Of a stretch of DNA of 64,000 nt, positions 36,263-47,400 are shown piece by piece; position 1 is the first letter of the stretch; each line of letters begins with the position of its first letter. This stretch comes from Galerina marginata (lineage: Eukaryota; Basidiomycota; Agaricomycetes; Agaricales; Galerinaceae), in assembly GCA_023014335.1 (NCBI GenBank), contig JAECYW010000004.1, positions 2,542,001 to 2,606,000 of the forward strand, written 5' to 3'. The position numbers and the translations under genes were made by a program. The notes under the pieces are model-generated. The model made no database searches and was not told the DNA's origin. It worked only from the letters and a program-made list of their open reading frames with translations.

Positions 36263-37479
36263 CTTGGTCAGAGGCCATTGCTGCGCATGGCAAAAACAAG
36301 TTCTTACTTTCTAGGTGAGTCCGACTAAAAATAAAGGTTAAATAAGTAAATATTGCATAGTCCGCTCAAATCTGAACCGATTGGGATGATCTTATACTCA
36401 AAAAAAGCAGAAAAATGAGACGGATCTAACAAGCCTAAAATCTGGCCCTGATTTTTACGAATTTTTTGATACCAAGATCATAAAAATTGGCCCAGTAATG
36501 GCTGAGATACAGAAACCATGCAGGGTCACTGTATGAGTGGGAGAATTTCCAACCATTGCGTTAGAAACCATTTCTGCCTGCTATGCAGGCCGGAAAACAA
36601 GTTTTTTTACTACGTAAGAACTTGTAACAAGATTAATTCATACGTCGCTTAGTTTTTATCGGATTGCCTTGAAATAAAGTGTGTAATTATCAGAAAATTC
36701 AGGGCTATAAAATGGTGTCACATATGTATTGTCACATTTTCATGTGACTTACCAAATGCGGAATATTGTTGAAAACACAGTAAATAAGCTATATTGAGAG
36801 ATTTTAAAGGCATTAAAATAAAATAAAAATACTGATAATGGTTTTTTTACCTAACAGGTGGTCTGTGCGCACATATCATATGACATATCCCTGAGAATAT
36901 TTTTGTCCAGGTTGGTGCATTACCAAATCCAAGGCAATTGCACAAAGTCCTGCTGTGAGTTTGATTATGTAAGCTTCTAGAACATTATTTCCATGTTATT
37001 TGGTCATGTTTTGCAATGTTTGGTGTGCCTTTTATGGGTTATCCAGTCAGTTTAACACCAATTTTCGGATTTTCACCAAGTTGAGCTGGCTGTTTGCCAG
37101 ATTTGACACCATGACATCATTGCAAAACATATGTAAATATTTGTACATTATTCTAGATTGGTCTGGGCAACACATTTTAGCATATCTAGCTCACTGAAAT
37201 CTGTTTTAAGTGTAAATTCACACAAATTTGCGCTTTTTGGGTCGTGTGAACAGGTCACATGACCTAATTGACCCTGGATACACATACCACATGAAAGCCC
37301 TGATTTTTACGAATTTTTTGATACCAAGATGATAAAAATTGGCCCAGTAATGGCTGAGATACAGAAACCATGCAGGGTCACTGTATGAGTGGGAGAATTT
37401 CCAACCATTGCGTTAGAAACCATTTCTGCCTGCTATGCAGGCCGGAAAACAAGTTCTTTTACTACGTAAGAACTTGTAA
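36263..37479 (-). mobile_element. 889-bp-family Helitron with two 5' termini
   Basis: 1,217 bp; 3' end left, termini ending at 36,627 and 37,479. Spacing is 852 bp because the 35-bp internal duplication near the terminus is absent here. It lies between A36262 and C37480, so this site is A/C and not A/T. It belongs to the subfamily with CTAGGTGAGTCCGAC near the 3' end. Confidence 0.88.
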
Positions 37480-37880
37480 CCCCCCTGAGGTACGTATCCA
37501 TCCATCAACTGTGCCACGACTATTCGTTGACTTCAATTTCAGCTCCAACCCCATCAGTCACGACCGGTTATAGCTTGCCCCAGGTGCCAACAACCCGCCG
37601 CCGTTCGTCGAGAATTAGTCCGCGAAACGAACGGCCAGAACTTTCTGCGTCAAGTTCAACTATTCCCCAGCCCCTGCCCGTGTGCCCCTCCTTCAAATGA
37701 TGTGGGCCGGGCTTGACCACCTCAGTCAGCGCCGAGGCTGATGACGCATGCCCACCGCGTCCACCTCCTCAGCCGTTGTCAACCCGGATTCCGCCCCCTC
37801 ACCTCCAACATCCTCCAACCGCGTCAACACGGAGAACACAGGGCCACCACCTTCGCCTACTGGAACAACGCCGAGCAATC

Positions 37881-37912
37881 CCACCACCTCCACCACCTCC
37901 ACCACCTCCAAC
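37881..37912. repeat. (CCACCT)n microsatellite
   Basis: CCACCTCCACCACCTCCACC-type hexamer run inside the GC-rich segment. Confidence 0.7.
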
Positions 37913-38485
37913 GCCTCCACAAACGGGGTCGGCAAGCGCAATACGTAGGAAGGCCCACCATCTCCGCCTTCCCAACTGCTGTCAGCGCAGACTACGCCTC
38001 CCCACCACCTCTCCACGACACTCCCCAAAGGGCGTCAACGTGGAGGACGCACGCTCACCACCACCATCTCCTCAACAGGTGCAGTCGGATAAGGGGTGCC
38101 CGTAGTTCCACGCGAGTACGTATTCCCTTTGCGCTCACACCTTACCATGCTGACCTCCTGCTCTCCCCATCACCTTCGCCTGGCTTCTATCCGTAGCCCC
38201 CCTCCGGCATGCTGCGCTTCAATACCCCCGCCACGCCACGTCGCGAACAAATGAACGACGACGACGGCGACGACTGGAATAGTTGAGACCGCTGTCTGTG
38301 CGACGGTGGCGGCCTCTGTATTCCCCCGCGTCTTGACCTCCCACCTCCCGCGGCAAGCCTATCCAGAGCACAACTCGGTAGTTGAGGCTGTTGTCCGCGT
38401 CGCATGGAGGTGATGTATACGCCGGTAAGTACTCCACCTCCCAAACTTCGATGCCCGAGTTGTGTAGTTAACGCCCACCTTGCAG

Positions 38486-38882
38486 TGCCGTCGTCGAGCC
38501 ACAACCCGAAGCCCACACGCACCCCAAGTCGTCCTCGCCCTCGACTCCCGCGGTCCCGGTCTTTCTCCCACTCTCCACCCGGCTCTCTGCGTTCAAGAAT
38601 ACGCACCCATTCGTCGTACGAGGATCCGAGTTCCGAGATGACAACCCGCCGCCTTTCGATGATCCAGAGATAGTCCGCGAGATGAAAAGCCTGAATATCC
38701 ACCCCAGCGTTCCCCACACCGAGGTCCCGGACGCGGTCGGACCTATGCGCACCACCACCACCACCACACTCCACCACACGTCTCTACCCGCCCGAGCCCG
38801 ACTGCGACTTCGTACGCTTGCCACTCAGCTATCCACGCTGCTACTGCTCCAGTCCCAATTTGTAGTAGGACTGTTTGTTTAA
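38486..38882 (+). CDS. Possible last exon of an unknown host gene (fragment)
   Basis: An open frame of about 131 codons begins right after a good intron (donor GTAAGT at about 38,425, acceptor TTGCAG ending at 38,485) and stops at TAA 38,880-38,882. It contains FKNTHPFVVRGSEFRDD and NPPPFDDPEIVREM, which look more like real protein than the low-complexity frames nearby. I do not recognise the family, and no upstream exon in matching phase could be fixed. It could equally be a chance frame in GC-rich DNA. Confidence 0.3.
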
Positions 38883-39061
38883 GTTAGAAGTCTAATTAAA
38901 AATATTTTTTACGCTTTACGGGCACATGTCTTTGGGTCTTGGGTAGTAGATATTTTTATATTCAACTACGGTTTAATTGGTTAGAATACTCTTTATACCC
39001 ACTTGCCCTTTGGTCATCTGTAGATAGTTTGATTTATATTCAACTACTGTAGTTAGAAGTA

Positions 39062-39426
39062 CTTGGTCAGAGGCCATTGCTGCGCATGGCAAAAACAAGT
39101 TCTTACTTTCTAGGTGAGTCCGACTAAAAATAAAGGTTAAATAAGTAAATATTGCATAGTCCGCTCAAATCTGAACCGATTGGGATGATCTTATACTCAA
39201 AAAAAGCAGAAAAATGAGACGGATCTAACAAGCCTAAAATCTGGCCCTGATTTTTACGAATTTTTTGATACCAAGATGATAAAAATTGGCCCAGTAATGG
39301 CTGAGATACAGAAACCATGCAGGGTCACTGTATGAGTGGGAGAATTTCCAACCATTGCGTTAGAAACCATTTCTGCCTGCTATGCAGGCCGGAAAACAAG
39401 TTCTTTTACTACGTAAGAACTTGTAA
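39062..39426 (-). mobile_element. Minimal 889-bp-family Helitron (one 5' terminus)
   Basis: 365 bp; 3' end left (CTTGGTCAGAGG with hairpin), single 5' terminus ending at 39,426. It contains no 889-bp unit. It lies between A39061 and C39427. The 3' module has the same length as that of the element at 36,263, and both belong to the GTGAGTCC subfamily. Confidence 0.9.
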
Positions 39427-39493
39427 CAATAAAATGTTTAAGAGTGCAGTAAACTTTAACGATATGCATTGAAAAGCCACAGTTTATAGGTTT

Positions 39494-39570
39494 ATGTGGC
39501 TGTGCTAGAGTACAGTCCTAACCCTAAGAGGACCGACGCGTCGGTCCTTGTAGGGTTAGCACAGCCACAT
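39494..39570. repeat. CGCG-centred inverted repeat upstream of JmjC-B
   Basis: Outer arms ATGTGGCTGTGCTA (39,494) and TAGCACAGCCACAT (39,557), inner AACCCTA/TAGGGTT, and a perfect 20-bp palindrome AGGACCGACGCGTCGGTCCT at 39,529-39,548. It sits about 105 bp upstream of the ATG, in the same place as the palindrome of copy A but with a different sequence. Confidence 0.65.
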
Positions 39571-39675
39571 GCCTGACCTAAGACGCACGTTGAAGTTGAT
39601 TTCTTTTCGCCTCCTACCTTCAATCTCAACCTCAACCTCAACTTCCCTTTACAACTCTTGCTTTTTTACTTGAAT

Positions 39676-42600
39676 ATGTCTACTAATGCTTCTTCCTCTT
39701 CTCAGCCCCTCTCTCAGGGTATTTCAAACCTTTTACTGAACTAAAAGCCTTGTTGATTCAGTTGTTTCTTAGCTCCAGCTCCAGCCACAGCGGCTGATTC
39801 TCCCAGAGCCAACTCTTTGCTGCTTGCAGCATTCCCATGGGATACTGATAGCTTAACTGAGCCAGTTCTTGCAGATGTTTTCCAGGGTTCCAGTACTTTA
39901 GACAAGTTGCTGAAGGTACGGTTCAATTTAAGGGTTTTAAAACCTTATTCTTATCTGGGGTTTCAATCTGAAGCACTTTGGTAACTCAATGGATATGTTT
40001 GAAAAGCGCTTTGGAGCACACCGCATCACAGGGGATAGTGGACTTCGCCAGCTCCTGCGTATTGAGGGCCCAGACATGGAAACTGGCGAGCCTGCCGCCC
40101 GCAATACTGTGGTAGCCTACAAAAAAGGCAAGAAACCTGTCAAAGTCAACAACGACCTTGCCATTTTGGTCTGTTCATATTGCGTTTTGGATGTTGCTGC
40201 CTGGTTACTTGGCAGGCAATCCACGATACTGGTTCCACAGCATCCCAAACTCCCTCTTCCTAAATTGAGCTTTCGCGTATGTTTCTTTTTATATTATTTA
40301 AGTCTTTTATTCTGAATATTTGCAGAGGTTATCACTGGTGAATGATTGTCGGTCTATACTGCTAGACGCACGGGAAAATTTCAGGAGCCAAGATACCCTG
40401 CAAACGCCTTACGCCACTAACAATATACACCTGAGCACGCTCAAGTTTTTATGCAACGTTGAGGCCAATAGCGGCTCCTTGCAAACTCTATGGAATTTGC
40501 AACTTGCCGCCATGCATCTTAGGCATTTGTTGACGATGGAATACACTCCGGACAGCTATAGTATACCGGATGTTCCAAATGATCTAAATGACTTGTTTTT
40601 CCCTTCCGAGGAGTAAGCAGATTTATATTATATATATCCTTTATCTTTAATCATCAACTTTACCTTTATAGAGTCAGTAGTTCCTTAACACCGGCAGAAA
40701 AGGCCATATTCACCAAGCTTGCTGAGGACTATAAACATGCTGGCTTCCGGCTTTCTCTTCAGATAGCTTTACTGGTTTCTCCGATTATGTTGCTTAGCGA
40801 CCTTAAGCTATGTTCCCTTTCCTGGGACAAAGCGGAGATGATTGGTGTAAGTCTTTATTTTCAATTTAACTTTTGAAGCAATATCCTTACTAGAAATTTC
40901 AAGTTTTCCAAGGCTTTGGGCAATCAAAAGCCTGAAATCATCAAGCGCATCGAAAGGATGATCTGGTTGACTTTATTTGGTATAGCTGAAGGATCTACTC
41001 AGCCATATCTAGCCATGCAATATCTGGCTACTGAGCTACCTTGGAGTGATATCGAAAACATGACTGACTCTGAGATTGAATGGTTCAAGCCAGGTATTAT
41101 TGATGTACTTGATTGATGTTCTGTGATATACTAACACTTCTTCACCTTTAGATCAGAATCTGAAGACTGCTTTGCCTTCTACTAGTGATGTTACGATTGT
41201 AGGGCCAATTTCGGAAAGTTGGCCTATGGCTTCAGTTCTGCGCCCTCTACTTCCAGGCTTGATTGCTAGTGCATCTCAGCAAGGGCCTAGTGGAAACCCT
41301 GATGGTGATGAAGATGGTGAAGATGATTCTGCAGGTGCAGGTTCAGGCGCAGGTGCTGGCGCTGGCTCAGGCGCAGCCTCAGGTTCAGGCTCAGGCGCAG
41401 CCTCGGGTTCAGGCTCAGGCGCAGCCTCGGGTTCAGGCTCAGGCGCACCAGCTCCTGAACCAGAAGGTAAATTAATATTTATCTAAATGTCCCTTCTCTA
41501 GATTTAACCTGATAGTTTATTTAGATACTACTGGAGATGCGCCTGCTGCACCTGCTGACCAGTCAGCTCCTGGAACTCAAGGTAAGTAAACCAATATTCA
41601 TTTATATGTCGCTAGCTTTAACTTTAGTTTCTATAGATCCTCTGGAAGAGCAGAAAACTGATGGTAATGAGCCTGCAGCTCCAGATGATCTACCTGTGAC
41701 GAATACCGAAGGTGAATTTAAATTTCATTTTAAGTGTATTGATTCTAATTCTAATCTTATTTAGACTTGGGGAGGAAATTACGTGAGCGCGGTGAAAAAC
41801 GCCCTCTCCCAGTTCCAGAGCCCATCGTCAAGAAGAACCCCAAGCGCAATACTCAGTCAAAGGGAAAAGGAAAAGCCAACCCAAAACTCCTCACGTACTC
41901 GCCGCTTCCTCTTTTCAATCTGGAAGAGGACCAGAAAACCTTCGTTCCTCAGGACGAGATCGAAATGTCCTTTCCAGACGCTAAATTGGATGTGGTTACA
42001 AATCCACCCGAGGTAAGAATATATTTACATTTAAGCTACTTTTACTAAATCCTCTGAGATAGAGAGTCAAGATGTATGATGAAGTGAAGGCTGCCGAAGT
42101 CAATGACGCAGTTCTTTATGATGCTTTTGGCCGGCCCACTGTTGTCCATCCAACCTTTCACGTAAGTCTCATTTCTGGTAATATAACCTGAGATATCTGA
42201 CTATGGAATTATCACTTCAGAAAAAATCTGACGCTCAGAACTTTTATGGGCTTCTCAAAGCCGTGGAGTCTTGTTACGTCAATGGAAAGCCGCGTCATAC
42301 ACAGAAAGGAGTTTACAGTAATTTCCTTATCATGGATGAAAAGGCGTACAAGGAATTGGAGCCCGAAGCTGTCCAGGATCTAGTTCGCCACAGACAGCTT
42401 GTTCTGACTGATTGCGAAATGTCCAGCATAGAATTTACTCCTCGCTCTCTCAGCAATATCTGCTCTCTCACCTCTGCTCTTTGTATCCACGGTAAGCTTA
42501 ACAATCTCTCTGGTTGAACAAGTACTAACTATTTATTAGATCACTCAGTCATTAGCAAGAACCCTAATGATTGTCATCACACAGGAAACCTTCAGCAGAT

Positions 42601-44309
42601 CCTGGATTGCATTGACCAGGGTGATAAAGGCAAAATCTTGAACGTCTTGGATATTCCTAACTCCACTTGTCCTCTTCCGACCACTGGGTACTCTTCTGAG
42701 CTTATAGCTTGGAATGCTACTGGTGCTGACCTCTTCTGCCACCGTCAAACCGAGCACTATCCCTACTCGGATATGTCATGGTATCTCATCGGGCTTAGCG
42801 GCGCCTTGCATCTTGGCCACATTGATAGTGATGGCCAGGGTACTGTCATTGAGGTTAGGAACCAAGACGGCGCCAAGTTTTGGATGAAGGCCACCCGGAA
42901 AGAACTTTTGAAGAAAAACCCTGACCCAGAAGTGGATCGAGCTGCGGCTTTGTTGGAACTGGCAAACATTAACATGTTTCTTCAGTTTTCTTTGGAGGTT
43001 CCCAATTTGGATCATTGGATCTTGGAAGGTATACTCCTAACCCACAAAACTCGGCTGTAAGTTTTTTTCTATTTAGCTATAACTTGTTTATTGACCCCAG
43101 ATTTCTAGGGTAATGGGTCCTGACTGCCCTCACTGGGTTTATACTCCATTTCACACTATCTGCTCGGGTGGTCACTATATAGCTTCCTCAACTATCCAGG
43201 ATACAATGATTGGTCTCATTCACGCTTTTATGCTCGATAACTTCATTTCCAACACCAATCATACTCCCACTCGTATCCTGCTTTGCCGCCTCGCCTCCTT
43301 ATATTATGAAGGTTTCGTAAAGCAGAGGTATAGCAAACATGGTTGGTCTTTCTGCTTTTATTCTTTTCTCTGCCTAATATTATTTTAATTACAGAAATTG
43401 CACATGCCCATCTTTTCGATTTTGAAAACTTCTCCTCCGTCGTTGATTTGATGTCATTTTGCAATCTCATCATATTCATCAACGTCCTTGACTTCAAGAC
43501 TTACATGTACAACACGTATATCACAGTCAACAACGTCAAGAAACTCTCTGAAGAACGACTCGCAGCCATCGAAGCTTTTGACTTCAATGCAGTTCATCCA
43601 AAGGATCGCTTGCGGTACCAACACGCCAGAGGACAGGCTTACGCTCTTATTGACTGGCTTTTTAAGTCAGTTGATATCGTCGATAAAAAGACCAACCGGA
43701 CAGTCAAGAATCCTCGTACTTCTCTTTGGGTTCCTTACATTGCTCAGCAGGCTTCTGCTCTTCTCCTTTACAGGAAGAAAGCGGACAAGGCTAAATTTAA
43801 AGGCGCCCCAGGAAGTACAGCAGCAACCCTTAACCGTCAGATCCTGCTCTGCTTTGAGGGCACCTTTCTTGAAGACCCCGTCAATGCCGCTATCGAATCC
43901 AAACATGAAGTTTTCACCTTCTTGGAGCCACTTAGGTATGATGTGACACGGCTAACTGCTTTGAAAGCTCCTTTACGTGAGTTCATATTATCTATTTTAT
44001 ATTTCATTATATTGATTTGTTGCATTTCTAGTCCGTCGTGAACCTTTTGACTGGGGTGAAACTGCAGCAGATAAAAAGTTCCATTCAGGTAACATCAAAG
44101 GGTGGGCGCTTTCATCTGAAGATATTGAAGAGGCATATTTGACTGCTCGTGATATGGAACCTGAGGAGGAGGAGCCTGTCAAGACTGTTGTTCAAGAAGA
44201 AGAAGAGGAAGAGAAAGAGCCAGAGGTAGCTGTAAGACCTTCAAAACGCCGCAGAACAAAGGTCATACCTTCTCCTCCAGCCTCACCTTCTGTATCTTCG
44301 GAAGTATGA
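39676..44309 (+). CDS. JmjC-domain protein of Helitron B (16 exons, uninterrupted)
   Basis: Exons: 39,676-39,718; 39,773-39,915; 39,974-40,276; 40,326-40,612; 40,672-40,846; 40,913-41,093; 41,152-41,466; 41,525-41,581; 41,637-41,711; 41,765-42,012; 42,063-42,161; 42,221-42,491; 42,540-43,056; 43,109-43,341; 43,395-43,976; 44,032-44,309. They total 3,807 nt, an open frame of 1,268 residues, with matching phases to copy A. The JmjC core has His826 and Asp828 in GHIDSDG, KFWMKA, and His913 in CPHWVYTP, 87 residues on, as expected for the Fe(II) triad. After it come SGGHYIASSTIQ and a helical region. Exon 7 has a Gly-Ala-Ser repeat linker where copy A has Ala-Pro-Glu. The tail is acidic then basic (RPSKRRR). 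The likely activity is 2-oxoglutarate-dependent demethylation or hydroxylation in the nucleus; the substrate is not predictable. This is the only uninterrupted multi-exon gene here. Confidence 0.85.
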
Positions 44310-44479
44310 TTACTGCATTTGTATTATTACGCCTATATTTTTCTTTGTTTGCTCTATGTTTATACCCTCAGTCTGACATCAGTAACCAAACAAACATCAA
44401 CTTATGTTGAAAGTTCAACTTTTGAAGAGCGCTCTTTCTTCCTACTTACCACCATCTACTCTCTCTATCTTCAGCTCCA
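44310..44479 (+). promoter_or_regulatory. Spacer between JmjC-B and helicase B
   Basis: 170 bp, AT-rich, same length as in Helitron A. No strong TATA match; GTTTATACC is present at about 44,367. A promoter role is inferred from position only. Confidence 0.3.
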
Positions 44480-47400
44480 ATGAGATTGCTTCTTGTCTTC
44501 CTAGTCTTCTTTATACTTATACCAGCAAAGCTCAATCAAATATCTCAGTCCTTGCAAAGCTTTGCTTTAGGTATACCTTTAATACACTTTCAAGCCTCAA
44601 ATCTGACTTTTTTGACCTTCAAAGGTGACACTCATGACATTCAAAACTTATCTGGCATTCTTGGCATTGGCATTAGCATTCAGCATACTTTTGATACCTC
44701 TGACATTAGTATTCAACCTACACCCCATATCTCTGGCACTAGACTTCAATATATATCTGATATATTTACCACTAAGACCTTTCATAGGACTATATCTAGC
44801 ATCAATATTCATGACTTAGTTAGCAAATTTAAACCATGCACTCAACATATGTTTGAGGCTTTTGTAGAATATATTTATTTAACTAGCTGTTCTTTAAACA
44901 AGCTGTTTTACTATGTATATATGGCTTCATTAGACACTGATATCTTTTATCAGGTGCATAGAGTGTATTTACAACTTATCAGAAACCTTCTATTGAAACA
45001 TGAATATTCAAATTTTATGAGGCTTAACACTAAATCTTCTCAGTTGGCCCTGCATCAGCTGGCTTTATTTACTTACGATGTATCTCCAATATTAGTATCT
45101 TCTGCTATTCAGACTTTTGTTTTGGCTAGAATTCCCATGCTTTATCTACATGAAGAGAAAGTATCTATGCAGTGGTGGTATAATTATCAGCAGCCTTTAT
45201 CTAATTTTTGTATCACTAATTCTTGTTCTAAACACTTTATAAACCAATTAAAATGTTCAATAGCACATAAGTGGGATGGAAGTAATTGTATTCTTCAACC
45301 TGATAACTCTTCTTTCTTTGGGGCTGGTCCTAAAAAAACTCTGACATATGCTTCTATTTCAAAATATATTCTTTTTCAAAATTCCTCAATCTGCATAGAT
45401 AATACAACATTAAAATATAGTGGTCATATGGTATTTAAGGAAGCTTTGGACAAATATAGGAATAAGAATGACATTCTTTTAGTGCGTGTACCTTTGGAGC
45501 TATTATGTGATAAGATTACTCTAAGTCAAGCCCGTGCTATTGCAAAGTGTCATAATATCAGTAAAATAAGTAAACATTCTTTACCAGCTTTAATGAATGT
45601 ACTATCTTCTCATCAGTGTGTTGGTAACTGTGCTGGCTTTTGTACTATTTTTTCCCTTGCACCAGCTATATTAACACCTGCAACACCTGCTGAACGTCAG
45701 ACTACTTGGTATAACAAGCTTAATAAAGTTAAAAAAGCAAATCATATCCACAATAAAGCAGCCCAAAATAACCTAAAGAAACAAAAAGATATATCTGAGT
45801 CTGAAGAAAGAAATAAAACTTTTCCTCCTCAGCCACCATCTAAAAGTCTACTTTATAAAATAATTTCAGGCTTTATACAAGATACAAGTCCTTCTCAATT
45901 TGTAGAAGCAGGCTGTGCAGTTTGTGGAGGATTAACACCATTTAGAAATCTAATACCCTTAAGTGAAATAAAAGATAGACTAAAGGTATTAATAAATCCA
46001 GGTATTACTCGCAAAGAAAGAAAAACTCCTGAAGATCCTATTTCTGATATTACTGGTCCAATTATTGATTCAAAATGTACTCATGCATGTAAAACCTGTT
46101 GTGCTAGTTTGAAGAAAAACAAAATACCCTCATTTGCTTTAGCTTCAGGTTTTTGGATTGGCGAAGTACCAGATGTGCTTAAAAATCTGACTTATGTCGA
46201 AAAGCTTTTAATTGCACGTGTAAGACACAATAGATGCATAGTCAAAGTGGCATCAGGCAGATATAAAATGAGAGCCAATGCTATTACCTTTCAAAATCCA
46301 GTCCCAAAAATATATGATGTTTTACCACCTCCAGTAAAAGAGCTTGATGAAGTTCTTGCATTTATATTTACTGGACCTTGCAGACCCACCAAAGATGATA
46401 TTAAACGCACACCTTTACTTGTCCGTTGCAACCATGTAGCTAAGGCTTTAAACTGGCTTAAATTAAATCATGCTGATTATTCTGATGTTGGTATCTCAAA
46501 AGACAACTTAATGCAATATCCTGAAAGTGACTGTCCTGTTGTTATTGATTATAGAGAGTCTATTATAAATAAAGATCCAGAAGCCACTAGTGTACATGAT
46601 AATGAAGAAGAAGATGGTGTAGAATCAGGTCCTTGCTCATTTACTGTTCAAGGTCTTACAGGACAAGAGTTTTCAGAGCTTTCTATTGATACTATAAAGG
46701 CTAAAGCTTTAGAACATCTTATGAGCAATGGAAAAATTTTATTTGCTGGCCATTCTGAAAAACCTTGCTCAATATTTAAAAATCCTCAGTTGTTTCCTTC
46801 TATGCTTCCATGGCTTTTTCCATATGGTCATGGTGGTATAGGTCAATCAATAATGAACAAAATCCATTCACCTTTGGTCCAGAAAAGACATCTGTTAATG
46901 TATCATGATAAAAGGTTTCAAACTGATCCCAATTTTCCTTTGATTGCATTTAATCATGAACAGATTTCTCAAAGCACAAGTCGAGGAAGATTAGTTGTAC
47001 AAAGATCTTATTTTTCTGAAATGGCTAATCGCCTATTAAACCTTAATCATTCAGTGTTATCTAATATTAGCAAGCGCCTTTCTCTTGGTGAGCGTGTAAA
47101 ACCTGAAACTGAAGAGGAAAAACTATGCTATAAAGTCATACAAGACTTGGATACAATTGGAGGTCATGTTGAAGGTTCTTTAGCAGGTAAAAAGTCTATG
47201 TGCAATGAAATATGGTCTTTGATTTCCTATATAGGTGCACCTTCTTGGTTTATTACACTTTCTCCTGCAGATAGTAAACATCCAATCTGTCTTTATTTTG
47301 CTGATAAGGATATTGAGTTCAAACCTGAGATTTGTCTACCAGATGAAGCTTATTGCCTTGTTGCTCAAAACCCTGTAGCAGCTGCAAGATTCTTTCATTT

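Larger units (their letters stand above)
37480..39061. other. GC-rich host-like segment between two small Helitrons
   Basis: Proline- and threonine-rich open frames occur on several frames. A (CCACCT)n microsatellite is at about 37,881-37,912. AACCCGCCGCC followed by TTCG and a nearby TAGTCCGCGA occurs twice, at about 37,590 and 38,645. From about 38,880 the DNA is AT-rich with repeated TTCAACTAC. One plausible exon is listed separately. I recognise no gene. Confidence 0.45.

Noticed and set aside
37713..38196. Pro/Thr/His-rich frames in the GC-rich segment
   Set aside because: Several frames on both strands are open at once over a CCACCT microsatellite, so these are composition artefacts. 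Only the exon-like frame at 38,486-38,882 was kept, with low confidence.
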